Positions 43,312 through 52,140 of a stretch of DNA of 64,000 nucleotides are shown in pieces. Location of the stretch: NCBI GenBank assembly GCA_035765775.1, contig DASTWV010000028.1, positions 1 to 64,000 of the forward strand. The letters are read 5' to 3'. The DNA is from Actinomycetota bacterium (GTDB taxonomy: Bacteria; Actinomycetota; CADDZG01; JAHWKV01; JAOPZY01). The notes under the pieces are model-generated. The model did not search any database, had not been told where the DNA came from, and saw only the letters and a list, made by a program, of their open reading frames with translations. Each line of letters begins with the position of its first letter. The stretch's first letter is position 1. The position numbers were made by a program, and so were the translations under genes.

Positions 43312-44439
43312 GTGTACCAGCGGCGTGTCGAAGGCGGGACCAACCCTTGGGGGCCCGTTCCGCTCCCTCCGGACCCGTATTGGAAACCATCGCTGGCGGC
43401 ACAGCGGATCTCCGGGATCTGGGATCTTCCGACGCTGCTTCATCTGCAGCGCTCGGCCGGCAACTCGTCCGTTCTGAATGCTCTCGGGATGGGCGGCTCC
43501 CGGCCCGCCGTTCAACCCGGCCAAGGTAGGACGGTCCAGAGAGCAATCGCCACCACCGCCCGGCAAGTCTCGCTGACGGATAACAACGTCATGGACGGAA
43601 AGGCTATTACTTCTCCCACAGTGGACATGGGGACGACTACGCAGCCCGCGGGTGCCGTTGCTCCGCAGTACCAGGTGGACCCCGTTCCCTTCAAGACCCA
43701 TAAGGGCCAACGATTTCGGGCCAAGCTCCGGCTCACGCAGAAAGCCGACGAGGGGACCGTGGATTCGATTTACACGGCCCCAGGAACTTACTACACCCAC
43801 TATCGGTGGAAGCCGGAGAGCGCCATCAGGGAATTGTATCGGGGCCAAGAACACCGAATGCACCCCTCAGAGCTGGAGGCAAAGAATCGCAAGATAAACC
43901 CTGCCACGGAAGCCGATGCGGTCAACTGGGAGTACCTGTATGTCAACGTGTCGAGGGCCATTGCCTTGCAGTCGAAGGCAGCGGAGCACGAGCACCTGAG
44001 CGATATCCGTGAGGCATACCGCCTCACCCTAGCCGCAGCGGAGCAAGCGGTTCGCGCCGTGATAGCGAGTATGCCCTTGGATGGGTTCGGCGGGGTTTCC
44101 GGATACCGCACGTGGGAAGCCGCCCTGTCAGACGTCGCGACGCGGATCCTGCACCAACTCCCTCAGGAGAGGCGCCCATTGGGCACGGACCAGAACCAAT
44201 GGCTGGGCCGGTACCTTTCCTTGGCCAAAATGACGCAGGACCGAGATGCCAAATTCTGGCACTATTTCGACCTTCGTTCGAGTGGGTTCATGTACAATAA
44301 CCGGCTGCTGAAGAGCGTGACCGAGACCTGGGATATCTATGCCGAGCACCCCGAGACGATGATTCACTACGCGGATGTCATCGTGGGAAATCAGCTCCAG
44401 GTAGGTAGGCACCCATCGAGTTCGGTCGTCCATCTCTGA
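43312..44439 (+). CDS. AGN...VQR-motif protein, second copy
   Basis: A 375-residue protein from GTG 43312, preceded by GCGGAGG at 5 bases; the frame is open upstream to GTG 43258. The N terminus has LLHLQRSAGNSSVLNALGMGGSRPAVQPGQGRTVQRAI, a clear 'LQRsAGN..V...VQR' signature like the gene at 29924. The rest is a domain of unknown family (TAPGTYYTHYRWKPESAIRELYRGQEHRMHPSELEAKNRKI; LSDIREAYRLTLAAAEQAVRAVI). Base composition is less GC-rich than the surroundings. The tRNA-Arg gene follows 7 bases after the stop, on the other strand. Confidence 0.65.
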   Translation: MYQRRVEGGTNPWGPVPLPPDPYWKPSLAAQRISGIWDLPTLLHLQRSAGNSSVLNALGMGGSRPAVQPGQGRTVQRAIATTARQVSLTDNNVMDGKAITSPTVDMGTTTQPAGAVAPQYQVDPVPFKTHKGQRFRAKLRLTQKADEGTVDSIYTAPGTYYTHYRWKPESAIRELYRGQEHRMHPSELEAKNRKINPATEADAVNWEYLYVNVSRAIALQSKAAEHEHLSDIREAYRLTLAAAEQAVRAVIASMPLDGFGGVSGYRTWEAALSDVATRILHQLPQERRPLGTDQNQWLGRYLSLAKMTQDRDAKFWHYFDLRSSGFMYNNRLLKSVTETWDIYAEHPETMIHYADVIVGNQLQVGRHPSSSVVHL

Positions 44440-44446
44440 GAGTTTG

Positions 44447-44519
44447 TGCCCCCGGTAGGAATCGAACCTACGACACCAGGTTTAGGAAACCTGTGCTCTA
44501 TCCACTGAGCTACGAGGGC
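44447..44519 (-). tRNA. tRNA-Arg (anticodon CCT)
   Basis: Read on the minus strand, the 73-base cloverleaf starts GCCCTCG and ends CGGGGGC plus A. The anticodon arm is CAGGT-TTCCTAA-ACCTG with anticodon CCT, reading AGG codons, and the T arm contains GGTTCGATTCC. The CCA end is not encoded. It marks the border to a region of decayed mobile and other genes. Confidence 0.96.
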
Positions 44520-44695
44520 GGGGCATATAGAAAAGGTGGGAGAAAACCTCCTCGGGTAAGCCGCTAAGCCTCCTCCAGGTGCGATTTTAGCGGTTGGGGG
44601 TCGCTGGCCCTGCTCGGCTGGTCCCCGCTTCCCTCCGGCCTTCCGAACGGAACCGGGCACGCTTAAGTCATTGCGTATCCCGGCTGATGCGCCGT

Positions 44696-45838
44696 CTACG
44701 CCGCGGCGCCGAGCTTCCATCGTTGCCGGTGCTCGTGGAGCGCGAACCAGTTGAGCATGAGGGCATAGCCCAGCAGATTCACGTTCTGGCGGCCGTACCC
44801 GATGCTGTGCGCCCGGCCCAGGTACAGCGTGTCTTCCAAGCCGCGGTTGATGGACTCCGAATCGCTCCGCCGCGCGTAGATCTGCTTGAAGTCTGGATCC
44901 CACGGCGGGATCGGCCGGACGTTCTCGGTCCGGTTGAGCTTGCGGGCCTTGTCCTCGTCGTTGTTACACAGCCGGACGGTGACGGTCCTGCGGCCGTAAG
45001 CCTCCGGCGTTCGTAGTCGTTGTACCAACGGAACAGCCCGTTGGCGTCCTCCCTGCGCGAGGTCCGGATCCGCCGCAGGCCAACGAACTCGAGCTCGCCT
45101 TTGTCGTTCAGCTCCCCGAGCCCGATGGCGCCGCCCAGGGCGTAGAGGTGCACCGTCCGCACGGCGCCGTCCGACAGCGTGACGGTCCGGTCCTCGACGT
45201 GCACCGACTTCTCCACCCGCCGGCCCTCGGCCCGCCGCGGCTTGCTTGACCCCTTAACCGCAGCGGTCACCCGGTTGACCGGCAGCCAGCCGTGCTCACG
45301 TAGCAGCGTCTGGCGATGAACACCGCGGAGCGCCGTGTCGTAGACGACGCCTTGGGCTCCGGCACCAACGGTCGCAGCCGGGCGAAACAGCCCATGGCCA
45401 CCTTGGCCTCGCCCCCGGCTTCCGGCACCCAGTCGGTGTCCAGGATGATCCGGCCCCGGACCTGCTCAGAGCGGGCGGCCACGATGACGAACTTGGTGCC
45501 GTAGGCGGTCTCCCCGGGCCCTCGAAGTGCAGCTCAGCATCAGGCTCGTAGCGCACCTGCTTGATCTCGCCGGTCTTCTTGTTGACCCAGGTCTCGCCCA
45601 CCCGGCCCTTGAACAAAAGCGTGACCACCTTGCCGTCGGCGTGCAGCATCCGGGTGAGCGATGGGTGGGTGAACGACCCCGGCCCGTCAGGGTCCATCAG
45701 CCCGAGCTCCCGGGCCTGGTCAGCGGCGAGCTGGCGATGAAGCTCCGCCAGCTCTGCCAGCACCTCCGAATTGGAAAGGTATCGGTTGCGACCGTACAGG
45801 TAGTGGTGCCGGCGCATCGGACGTGACGGCAGCCGCAT
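44696..45838 (-). pseudogene. Degenerate transposase-like gene
   Basis: Successive minus-strand frames contain parts of one transposase: the N terminus MRLPSRPMRRHHYLYGRNRYLSNSEVLAELAELHRQL and KTGEIKQVRYEPDAELHFEGPG, then RIILDTDWVPEAGGEAKVAMGCFARLRPLV, VEKSVHVEDRTVTLSDGAVRTVHLYALGGAIGLGEL, and the C-terminal PDFKQIYARRSDSESINRGLEDTLYLGRAHSIGYGRQNVNLLGYALMLNWFALHEH. At least three frameshifts break it. No terminal inverted repeats could be recognised, so the element boundaries are open. Confidence 0.7.
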
Positions 45839-46019
45839 CGTTGGGAAACAGCTTCTTGAGGGTCCGGTTCGGCTCCCGGGCCGGCCTTGAGGCGATCCTG
45901 CCCGACCTCTACCCCCCCGCCGTCACGGCGTTCTCTGCCGAGGCCGTCTCCGGTTCCTGGGCAGAAAGCTCCATGGCGGATTCGAGGGCGAGGCGAGCAC
46001 CTCCAAGCGCCGCCGGCAC

Positions 46020-46248
46020 CAGGCTGGCGGGTCAAGCACAACGCTGAAGTGCAACTCGATCACGGTTTACGACAAGGACTCGGTGCTGCGCATCGAGACC
46101 ACGATCAACCCGAAGGAGTTCAAGGTCTTCCGGGTTGCCCACACCGCCTCCGGTCCCACCCGGCGGTGGTGTCCGATGGGCAAGGCTGTCGAGAACACCT
46201 GGCGCTACCACCAAGAGGTCCAACGTGTCGGCGTTGCCGGAGCCCTGC
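46020..46248 (+). pseudogene. Fragment of a transposase-associated protein
   Basis: The frame reads CNSITVYDKDSVLRIETTINPKEFKVFRVAHTASGPTRRWCPMGKAVENTWRYHQ, which resembles the conserved 'RIETTIN.P.EFKV.R' segment found in proteins of some mobile elements. Neither a start nor a continuation is found, and the frame runs into a different gene's remnant. It is a truncated fragment. Confidence 0.45.
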
Positions 46249-46448
46249 CAGCCGACCGATCCATCCTCGTGCTCGATGAGCCCACCGCCCAACCTCGACC
46301 CGACCTCGACGGCGAGGATCAACTGCGTCCGGGCGGTGCTCCATGCGGCGGAGGGCGAGACCCTGGTATGGATCACCCACCGTCTCGTTGGCTTGACTCC
46401 TTCGACCGCGCCGTGATTCTGGAGCGCGGGCGTATCGCCGACGCGTGA
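46249..46448 (+). pseudogene. C-terminal remnant of a CydC/D-like ABC ATPase
   Basis: The first frame has RSILVLDEPTA (Walker B), a second has LDPTSTARINCVRAVLHAAEGETLVWITHRLVGL and the first resumes with DSFDRAVILERGRIADA, so a 60-residue ABC tail is split by two frameshifts. THRL is the switch His. The spacing fits CydCD-type cytochrome bd assembly exporters. It suggests that a cyd cluster existed here; two nearby membrane proteins would fit such a locus. Confidence 0.55.
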
Positions 46449-46655
46449 GGGCCGTCGCCCTCACGTCCGATAATATATAGTCACCAGTAGAATAATAGGG
46501 CGTGGGATGAAGGGCGCTGAGCAAGGTGGGACCGAGGCGGATTGGGTTCGTGCCCGTAGCCGGCAACCTCCGTGGGTGCCCAGATTGGCTGGCGTGATTT
46601 ATGGTCCTGGCTCTAGGCCACCCGGGCCACGAGTCGGCCGGAGGGGAGTGGGAGA

Positions 46656-47126
46656 ATGGCGCACAACACCATGCTGATCGGCGTTGAGTTGCTTGCCTCC
46701 TCGGTGTGGGTAGGTTCCCTGGTGTGCCTTCCCCTCGTCGCCGCGGCGGCTCGGGAGTCGCTGACCCCCGATGCCCGGGTGGCTTTGTTCCGCTCTCTGG
46801 GCCGGCGCTATGGCATCGTCGGCAACGGCGCGCTGGCCCTCGCCATTGCTGTCGGGCTCGCCCTGGCCTGGCCCCCGTCATCGTGGAGCGGCCTTGAGGT
46901 CGCTGCGGTCATCCTCACCGGCGCCTTGGTCGCCCTGACTGCGGTCGGGGTCCGCCAAGCCCGGGCCATGACCCGGCTACGACGTCGCTTCCTGGGCAAT
47001 GCGACCGACGAGGTCCTTGCCGGCCAGGTTCACCGTGGGGGAAGGGTCGCCGCTGGGCTGCGCGGCCTGATCGCAGCGTTCACGCTCGCCATTGTGGTGG
47101 TGGTGGCCCGGATCGTCGGTTCCTGA
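46656..47126 (+). CDS. Integral membrane protein, four helices, unknown function
   Basis: A 156-residue polytopic protein (MLIGVELLASSVWVGSLVCLPLVAAAARE; GNGALALAIAVGLALAW; LEVAAVILTGALVALTAVGVRQ; GLRGLIAAFTLAIVVVVARIVG). The N-terminal 'H..W.G' type pattern is seen in some copper or haem membrane proteins, but the exact family is not certain. An AT-rich TATAATA-type stretch 170 bases upstream could be its promoter. It is one of the intact genes beside the CydC remnant. Confidence 0.65.
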   Translation: MAHNTMLIGVELLASSVWVGSLVCLPLVAAAARESLTPDARVALFRSLGRRYGIVGNGALALAIAVGLALAWPPSSWSGLEVAAVILTGALVALTAVGVRQARAMTRLRRRFLGNATDEVLAGQVHRGGRVAAGLRGLIAAFTLAIVVVVARIVGS

Positions 47127-47451
47127 ACCCTGAACCCCGGCGCGCCGGCGCTGCAGTGCCCCTGGCCCCTCTTCGACTGACCTTGTCCGGACCTGTCGGG
47201 GCGGGAGATTGCCGGAACCAATCCTCCCAGAGCGAGAGCAACTGTCGCCGAGTAGGCGAAGTCCATCGTGCAGGGGTGAAAGGGCAACGAATGCGTTTCG
47301 ATGGCCGGAGTCGAAGCCGCGGTGCAGATACCCCTGGGCGAGAAACCTGGCCCTCGCCCAGTCACCCCGAGAACGCCCTCGGGGTGCGGCCGACCGGCCT
47401 GGCTGCGTGGCCGTTCCTGGCCCTTGGAACCGGGGCGGTCATAGCTGGGGG
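47127..47451. other. Intergenic stretch, no clear gene
   Basis: A weak frame (about 47283-47450) reads into LAAWPFLALGTGAVIAGG before leaving frame. This could be a remnant of the next membrane protein. No promoter was recognised. Confidence 0.3.
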
Positions 47452-47839
47452 ATGCTCTCCGCCGCGAGCAGCATGGCGCCGTCCATGCTGCGCTCCTGGG
47501 CTGCCGGGTATCTGGTCCTTGTGGCAGGTGTCGCCCAGGTCCTCCTCGGGCTCGGCCAGGAGTATCTCGCCCACCCGGGCATCGGTGCGACGCGGCGCTG
47601 GGCTGAGCTTGGTTGCTGGAATCTCGGCAATGCTCTGGTCCTCGTGGGCGGGCTCCTTGAGGTCGAGGCAGCGATCATCGCCGGGTAGCATCCTGCTCCT
47701 GGCTGCGCTCGCAACATTCGCCTCTGCCACCAGGCACGGCAACCCGGAGTGGCGCCGAGTGCAGGTCGGCTACAGAGCCCTGATGATGGCTCTTGCTCTG
47801 AGCGTTCCGGTCGGGATCCTGCTCGCCCGGCCTCACTAG
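47452..47839 (+). pseudogene. Small membrane protein with a frameshift
   Basis: The first part (MLSAASSMAPSMLRSWAAGYLVLVAGVAQVLLGLGQEYLAHPG ... LGNALVLVGGLLEVEAAIIAG) ends in a stop at 47686-47688, and the frame one step over continues SILLLAALATFASATRHGNPEWRRVQVGYRALMMALALSVPVGILLARPH. A single extra T would explain it. The joined product would be a membrane protein of about 129 residues with four helices. A sequencing slip is possible. Confidence 0.6.
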
Positions 47840-48346
47840 TGTTGGCTGTCGCCCCGTTCAGAGCCCAGCTCCGCAAGAGCCCTCTTCGCGGTGGAAGTTG
47901 TGGACGCCTGGCATCCACCGGATTCCGTTGCGAACGGTGCTGCGGCCCCAAGTGCACCCCGAACCGGACCCGCTGGGCTAGCTCGCCCCGAGGACGAGGG
48001 CTCCGGTAATCACCCGTGGAGCGTCGTGCCCGGGAGCCCGTGTCATCGTGCGGCCATCGCTATCCCGGTTCCGAGACGCTGCGCGCCTTTGCGTCGCCCG
48101 ACTCATCCATTAGGCTCGGCAACTTGCTCGTGCCACGCTCAAGCTTCCTTGCAGCCGCCAAGAGGGAGTATGATACTCCTCAGGGCAAAGAACACGCTTA
48201 CTACTATGGCCAAACAATAGCCAGTAACGTGCAGCCGCCCCAATCCCTGGAATTTCACCGAACCAAGGCGAAACCCTGCTCACAGGGAGGCCGGCCTGGT
48301 CCTCGCCGGCACGGACGAATTGACGCCCGATTTGGCCGTGCCGGGA
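47840..48346. other. Intergenic stretch, 507 bases, no gene assigned
   Basis: Open frames here have no protein-like pattern. Two convergent genes end at its borders. No RNA or repeat was recognised. Confidence 0.35.
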
Positions 48347-48727
48347 TCACAGTGCCCTGAAGCCGAGGGAGCGCGCCCGGTCCTCGTCGATCATGGCCGG
48401 GCTCCAGGGCGGGTCCCACACGACACGCACCTCGACCGTCACGCGTCCCTCGACGGCGTCGGCGATGGCCGCACGTGCCATCTCGGGCAGCACTTCCGAC
48501 GCCGGGCAACCTGGCGTGGTCATCGTCATCTGCACGAGCACCGCGCCGTTCTCGTCGCGCACGTCGTAGACCAGCCCGAGCGACACCACGTCGAGGTACA
48601 GCTCCGGGTCATAGACGCCCCGCAGCGCGTCCCACGCGGTGTCGAGCACATCCGACGCCGACAGCTTCAGCCACTCCAACCCGAGGGCGACGCCGGTGCC
48701 TCGCTTTTCGGGCCGGGCTGTGCTCAC
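48347..48727 (-). CDS. MIP18/DUF59 family protein (iron-sulfur cluster assembly factor)
   Basis: A 126-residue protein from GTG 48727, overlapping the upstream DUF2249 gene (GTGA). The MIP18 core is DVLDTAWDALRGVYDPELYLDVVSLGLVYDVRDENGAVLVQMTMTTPGCPASEVLPEM, with the TTPGCP Cys motif and the DPE loop. Such proteins (SufT/PaaD-like) help mature Fe-S proteins. The final segment VRVVWDPPWSPAMIDEDRARSLGF is a family hallmark. It is the second gene of an operon that starts under the palindrome at 48994. Confidence 0.92.
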   Translation of the reverse strand: MSTARPEKRGTGVALGLEWLKLSASDVLDTAWDALRGVYDPELYLDVVSLGLVYDVRDENGAVLVQMTMTTPGCPASEVLPEMARAAIADAVEGRVTVEVRVVWDPPWSPAMIDEDRARSLGFRAL

Positions 48728-48945
48728 GGCGTCCGCCGGAAGCTGACCCGCCAGTCGCCTCCACCGAGGTCTTCCGCCTCGTAGGCGAAGCCCTGGGAGG
48801 AGAGGACCCCTTCGAGGGGTACCGGCTCGAACGGCGCCAGCACCACCAGTTCCTCGCCGGGAGCTAGGGTGCCGGCTGCGGTCATGATCGTATCGAACGG
48901 CTCGCCGCCCGATGCAATGATCGGACGGGCGTCGACGGTGGCCAT
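48724..48945 (-). CDS. DUF2249 domain protein
   Basis: A 73-residue protein. ATG 48945 follows an AAAGGAG site. The DUF2249 fold is seen in VDARPIIASGGEPFDTIMTAAGTLAPGEELVVLAPFEPVPLEGVLSSQGFAYEAEDLGGGDWRVSFRR. DUF2249 domains are commonly fused or adjacent to hemerythrin domains and are linked to nitrogen-oxide or oxygen stress. Here its operon promoter shares a palindrome with the hemerythrin-DUF2249 gene at 53715. Confidence 0.87.
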   Translation of the reverse strand: MATVDARPIIASGGEPFDTIMTAAGTLAPGEELVVLAPFEPVPLEGVLSSQGFAYEAEDLGGGDWRVSFRRTP

Positions 48946-48993
48946 CACCTTCTCCTTTCTCGGGTACCGGAGTGTTCCGAAGAAGCGATGTTA

Positions 48994-49011
48994 TTCTAGT
49001 CCAAGCTAGAA
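48994..49011. promoter_or_regulatory. Operator 1 of a putative Fe-S regulon
   Basis: TTCTAG-TCCAAG-CTAGAA is a perfect 6-base inverted repeat with a 6-base spacer, about 50 bases before the DUF2249/MIP18 operon start. A near-identical site is at 53766 and a weaker one at 56914. The shared spacing argues for one regulator. Confidence 0.7.
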
Positions 49012-50002
49012 GTTAGCATGCGAACGGTCTCGGGTGATGACCCGCTTCCGCGCTCCGAGTTGGACACCCTCGCTCTCGGTGACCTGGACGTGGAGCCGGG
49101 CCCGCCCCAAGCGGTGGTAGATGCGGCCAGTGCGACTCCGACGGCCCAACGCTTCTTCGACCCGTCGGCGTGCGCCGCGCAGCGGGCGGCGACCAGCCCG
49201 GAGAAGGCATGACGCAGCCCAGGTCCCTGCTTGACTCACTTGTGCCTGGGGCAACCCTTGCCCTGCTCTGCGCTTGGCTCTGTGAGCGCGCCTGGCCGGG
49301 CCCACCCGGACCGGGCGTCCGAGCTCGGAGCGGTCTGGTGGACTACGAGGGGTCGATGGCGATCTGCCGGGCCGGCCCGTCGGAGAGCACACTGACTGGC
49401 GTGAAAATCTGCTATCCGCTAGAGATACACTGGCCGGGTGAGCAGCTTGGGCGAGTCAGCACAAGGCCGGCTAGCACGGGTTAGAGCCACGGGGAAGGCC
49501 GCACCGCGCGGTCAGCACGCGACGGTAGCCGGCGTGATCGATGAGGCTGACGCAGTCAACTTGCACTTCAGTCCCGGGGAGCCGGGTGGGCTCGTGCCCG
49601 GCCAGCACTCCAACGTCGGCTCTCCGGTGGGTGGGCGGGCGGCCCGGTCCAGCGGGCCTACTCGATGGGCTCGTCGGTGGGACCCGGACCCGTCCATGAT
49701 CGACCCCGTCCGGGAGGTCCCCGGTGGGCTGTTCTCCTCCTGCCGGTTGGGTTCCGAGCCGGCCAGCCTCTCGAGCTACCTGGCCTTTGGGCCGGTTCAG
49801 TCGGAGAAACCTCGTCGCCAGACCGGTGCTGCTGGCCAAGGCGGGCAGCGGGCCGCCCGGCTCGGCGCCCGGTGGGCGAGGAGTTCGCCGAGCGAGCCGT
49901 GGAGATAGACCCGGTCGCCCCGGATTCGTCCATGACCGTCGCCGAGGCGGCCAAGGCCATGGCGTCGTTGCTCAACGGCCCCCCCCACGAACGAGTGGCT
50001 CG
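49012..50002. other. Long stretch without a firm gene, possibly decayed
   Basis: About 990 bases. Frames such as 49018-49212 and 49438-49908 show no family. Just before the next gene, a frame ends VAPDSSMTVAEAAKAMASLLNGPPHERVAR with a stop overlapping the ATG at 50003 (ATGA); the MTVAEA part is like a DUF1858-type module. So a short coupled ORF may be present, but its start is not clear. The rest looks decayed. Confidence 0.4.
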
Positions 50003-51391
50003 ATGACGACTGGCACTGAGCGCACGCCGGCCGGGCCGGCTGGCTCCTGGAGGAGGCGTCCGGCGGGAGTGCCCGCCGGGGTGCCGCCGCCGTCGGTGCC
50101 GTTGGCCTTTTTGGCCGCGGCAGCAGCCGGGCTGATGGCCTGCGGCGGCGCCTGGATCTGGGCGCGGGGCGTGGCCGCCATACAGCCCACCGCCGACCCG
50201 GTCGTCGCCGCGGTGCACTTCGGGGTGCTGGCCGCCTTGGCGACGGGGATCCTCGGCGCCACCCACCAGTTCACCCCGGTCATCACCGGCAAACCGCTTC
50301 GCTCGTTGCGACTTGCCCGAGCAACGTTCATGGCCTGGCTGGCGGCGTCGTGGATGCTGCCGCTCGGGGTCGCCACCGAACAGGTCGGCGTGACCTCGGC
50401 CGGTGGCGCTCTGGCGGGTGTGGCCGTCGTGCTGCTCGCCGTCAACCTCAGCGCGCCCCTGTCGGTGCGGGGGAGGGGGGCGCCGGTGACCGCGCTGCGC
50501 TTCGCTGCCGGTGGTGCGGTGCTGACTAGCTTTCTCGGCGTCGCCTTCGTCGGTGACCGCCAGGGGAACTGGTTCACGCTCTCCGGCCATGTCGACCTGG
50601 CGATGGGCGTGATCGGCCTGTTCGGCTGGCTCGGGGTCACCTACGTCGGCGTCGCCGAGAAGCTGTGGCCGATGTTCATGTTGGCGCACCTCCCTGCCCG
50701 ACGCCGCGCCGGGACCGTCGCGGTGTGGGCCGTCCCGGTTGGGGCAGCAGCCCTAGCTGGAGGGCTGGCCTTCGAGATGGCCAGCGTGGCGTGGGCCGGG
50801 GCGACGATCCTTGCCGCCGGCCTCGGCGCCCACCTCACCTCGCTGGGGAGCCATATCCGGCATCGCCGCCGGAAGGCCGACCTGCACCTCGTGTTCGTGG
50901 TGACCTCGGCGGTCTGGCTCTTTGTCGGCACCGGCCTCGCCCTGGCCGCCGTCTTGGTGTTCCCGCATCACAGCGGCCAGGGAGTGGCGTTGGTGGCGGC
51001 AGCCATGGCCGCGGTGGGCGGCTGGCTGCTCGAGGCCTTGGTGGGCCACGCCCACAAGGTCGTGCCGTTCATCGCGTGGACCGCGCTTCGGGCCCGCGGG
51101 GTGGTCAGCGGGCCGTCGGGCCGGCAACTCATGTTTGCCGACCTTTACAACCACACCTGGGCCGCCGTTTCCTACGGGACGGTCACCGCCGGGATCGCGG
51201 CACTGTGTGCGGGCCTCGGGGCGTCGGCGCCGGCGGCGACTTTGGCCGGCGGCGCCCTCCTCGGGGTGACCGGGGCCGTTGTGGCCGCCAACCTGTCGGT
51301 GGTGCCCGGCCGGTGCCTCGCCAGCCGAGCGGTGCAGGCCAGCGCCGCGCTCTCCGGCGGGGAGGGCAGGCGGCGACGTGACCGATCCTGA
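50003..51391 (+). CDS. NnrS/heme-copper-like 12-helix membrane protein
   Basis: A 462-residue polytopic protein with about 12 hydrophobic segments. Histidines placed at helix ends (AAVHFGVLAALATGILGATHQFTPVITG; TLSGHVDLAMGVIGLFGWLGVTYVGVAEKLWPMFMLAHLP; VGHAHKVVPFIAWTALRARG; DLYNHTWAAVSYG) are like those of NnrS and cbb3-subunit I-like proteins, which bind haem and copper and respond to nitric oxide. The protein is in a region of DUF2249 and hemerythrin genes, which supports that reading. It is not a typical oxidase: the full set of six haem/copper ligands is not evident. Confidence 0.65.
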   Translation: MTTGTERTPAGPAGSWRRRPAGVPAGVPPPSVPLAFLAAAAAGLMACGGAWIWARGVAAIQPTADPVVAAVHFGVLAALATGILGATHQFTPVITGKPLRSLRLARATFMAWLAASWMLPLGVATEQVGVTSAGGALAGVAVVLLAVNLSAPLSVRGRGAPVTALRFAAGGAVLTSFLGVAFVGDRQGNWFTLSGHVDLAMGVIGLFGWLGVTYVGVAEKLWPMFMLAHLPARRRAGTVAVWAVPVGAAALAGGLAFEMASVAWAGATILAAGLGAHLTSLGSHIRHRRRKADLHLVFVVTSAVWLFVGTGLALAAVLVFPHHSGQGVALVAAAMAAVGGWLLEALVGHAHKVVPFIAWTALRARGVVSGPSGRQLMFADLYNHTWAAVSYGTVTAGIAALCAGLGASAPAATLAGGALLGVTGAVVAANLSVVPGRCLASRAVQASAALSGGEGRRRRDRS

Positions 51392-51588
51392 CCATGCCGG
51401 GCCGGGGCATCGAGATTGAACTTCCCGGTCGAGCCAGCCGCCCTTCGGTGCCGAGCAAGGTGCCGAGGGACAGGGGGGCAGCCGGCCGTGCCGCTCCGGA
51501 GCGTCAGCCGGGCGCGTAGCCGGACCGTCGCCGGGCCCGAACCCCGATGCAGCTGCCCAGTGGGCCCGGCCGGCTCAGATCAATCAGA

Positions 51589-52140
51589 TCAGAGGAGCGG
51601 CACGCAGTCCGAGCCGCAGGCGCTCGCCGGCAAAACCGGCGCACCCCGGCGATGGAGGACCACTCTCGTGGGAGCGACTCCGATCAGGTCGCCGGCCCCG
51701 CTCGAGGTGCTGGCGAGCCCATCGACGATGAGGCTGTAGCCGCCTGGCTCGGCGGGGGGCCACAGTACCGTCACCTGCCGGTGCCCGCTGGCGACCGAGC
51801 CTGTCCAGCTGCCCGGTGCCGGCACGATCAGCCGCCCCTCCGCAGGGTCCCAATCCACGGCGACCACGGCGCAGTGGGGGCGGTGCTGCTCAGTTACCGT
51901 CATCAGGTACGGCTCGGTGTTGAACTTCGCGGCTTCGGTACGCAACCAGTCCAGGCTCTGGGGCGCCACGCCCACCGATGGTACCGTGCCGTCCACCATC
52001 CAGACGACGGTTCCGGCGCTGCCGGGCGCCCGTGGTGCGTGGCGCGACTCGCCGATGGAGACGCCCGAGAGGCTGGACCTTCCCCCCACCTCGAATGCTC
52101 CCGGGATCGACGTCTCCTCGGGTAGCTGGTCAGTGGACAA
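51589..52140 (-). CDS. Pyridoxamine 5'-phosphate oxidase-like FMN-binding protein
   Basis: A 183-residue protein that could begin at TTG 52140, overlapping the OsmC gene end by 11 bases; a GTG further inside is also possible. The split-barrel pattern is WLRTEAAKFNTEPYLMTVTEQHRPHCAVVAVDWDPAEGRLIVPAPGSWTGSVASGHRQVTVLWPPAEPGGYSLIVDG, typical for FMN- or F420-binding pyridoxamine oxidase-like proteins. The C-terminal segment includes Cys residues (ASACGSDCVPLL). It forms an operon with OsmC and is next to hemerythrin genes. Confidence 0.7.
   Translation of the reverse strand: MSTDQLPEETSIPGAFEVGGRSSLSGVSIGESRHAPRAPGSAGTVVWMVDGTVPSVGVAPQSLDWLRTEAAKFNTEPYLMTVTEQHRPHCAVVAVDWDPAEGRLIVPAPGSWTGSVASGHRQVTVLWPPAEPGGYSLIVDGLASTSSGAGDLIGVAPTRVVLHRRGAPVLPASACGSDCVPLL

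Noticed and set aside
44447-44519. tRNA 3' end as an active phage attachment site
   Set aside because: No integrase gene and no second copy of the tRNA end could be seen in the window.
46249-46448. A working CydC ATPase
   Set aside because: Only the last 60 residues survive and two frameshifts interrupt them.
50003-51391. Cytochrome cbb3 oxidase subunit I
   Set aside because: The usual six-histidine metal ligand set and length are not evident; the NnrS-like label is safer.
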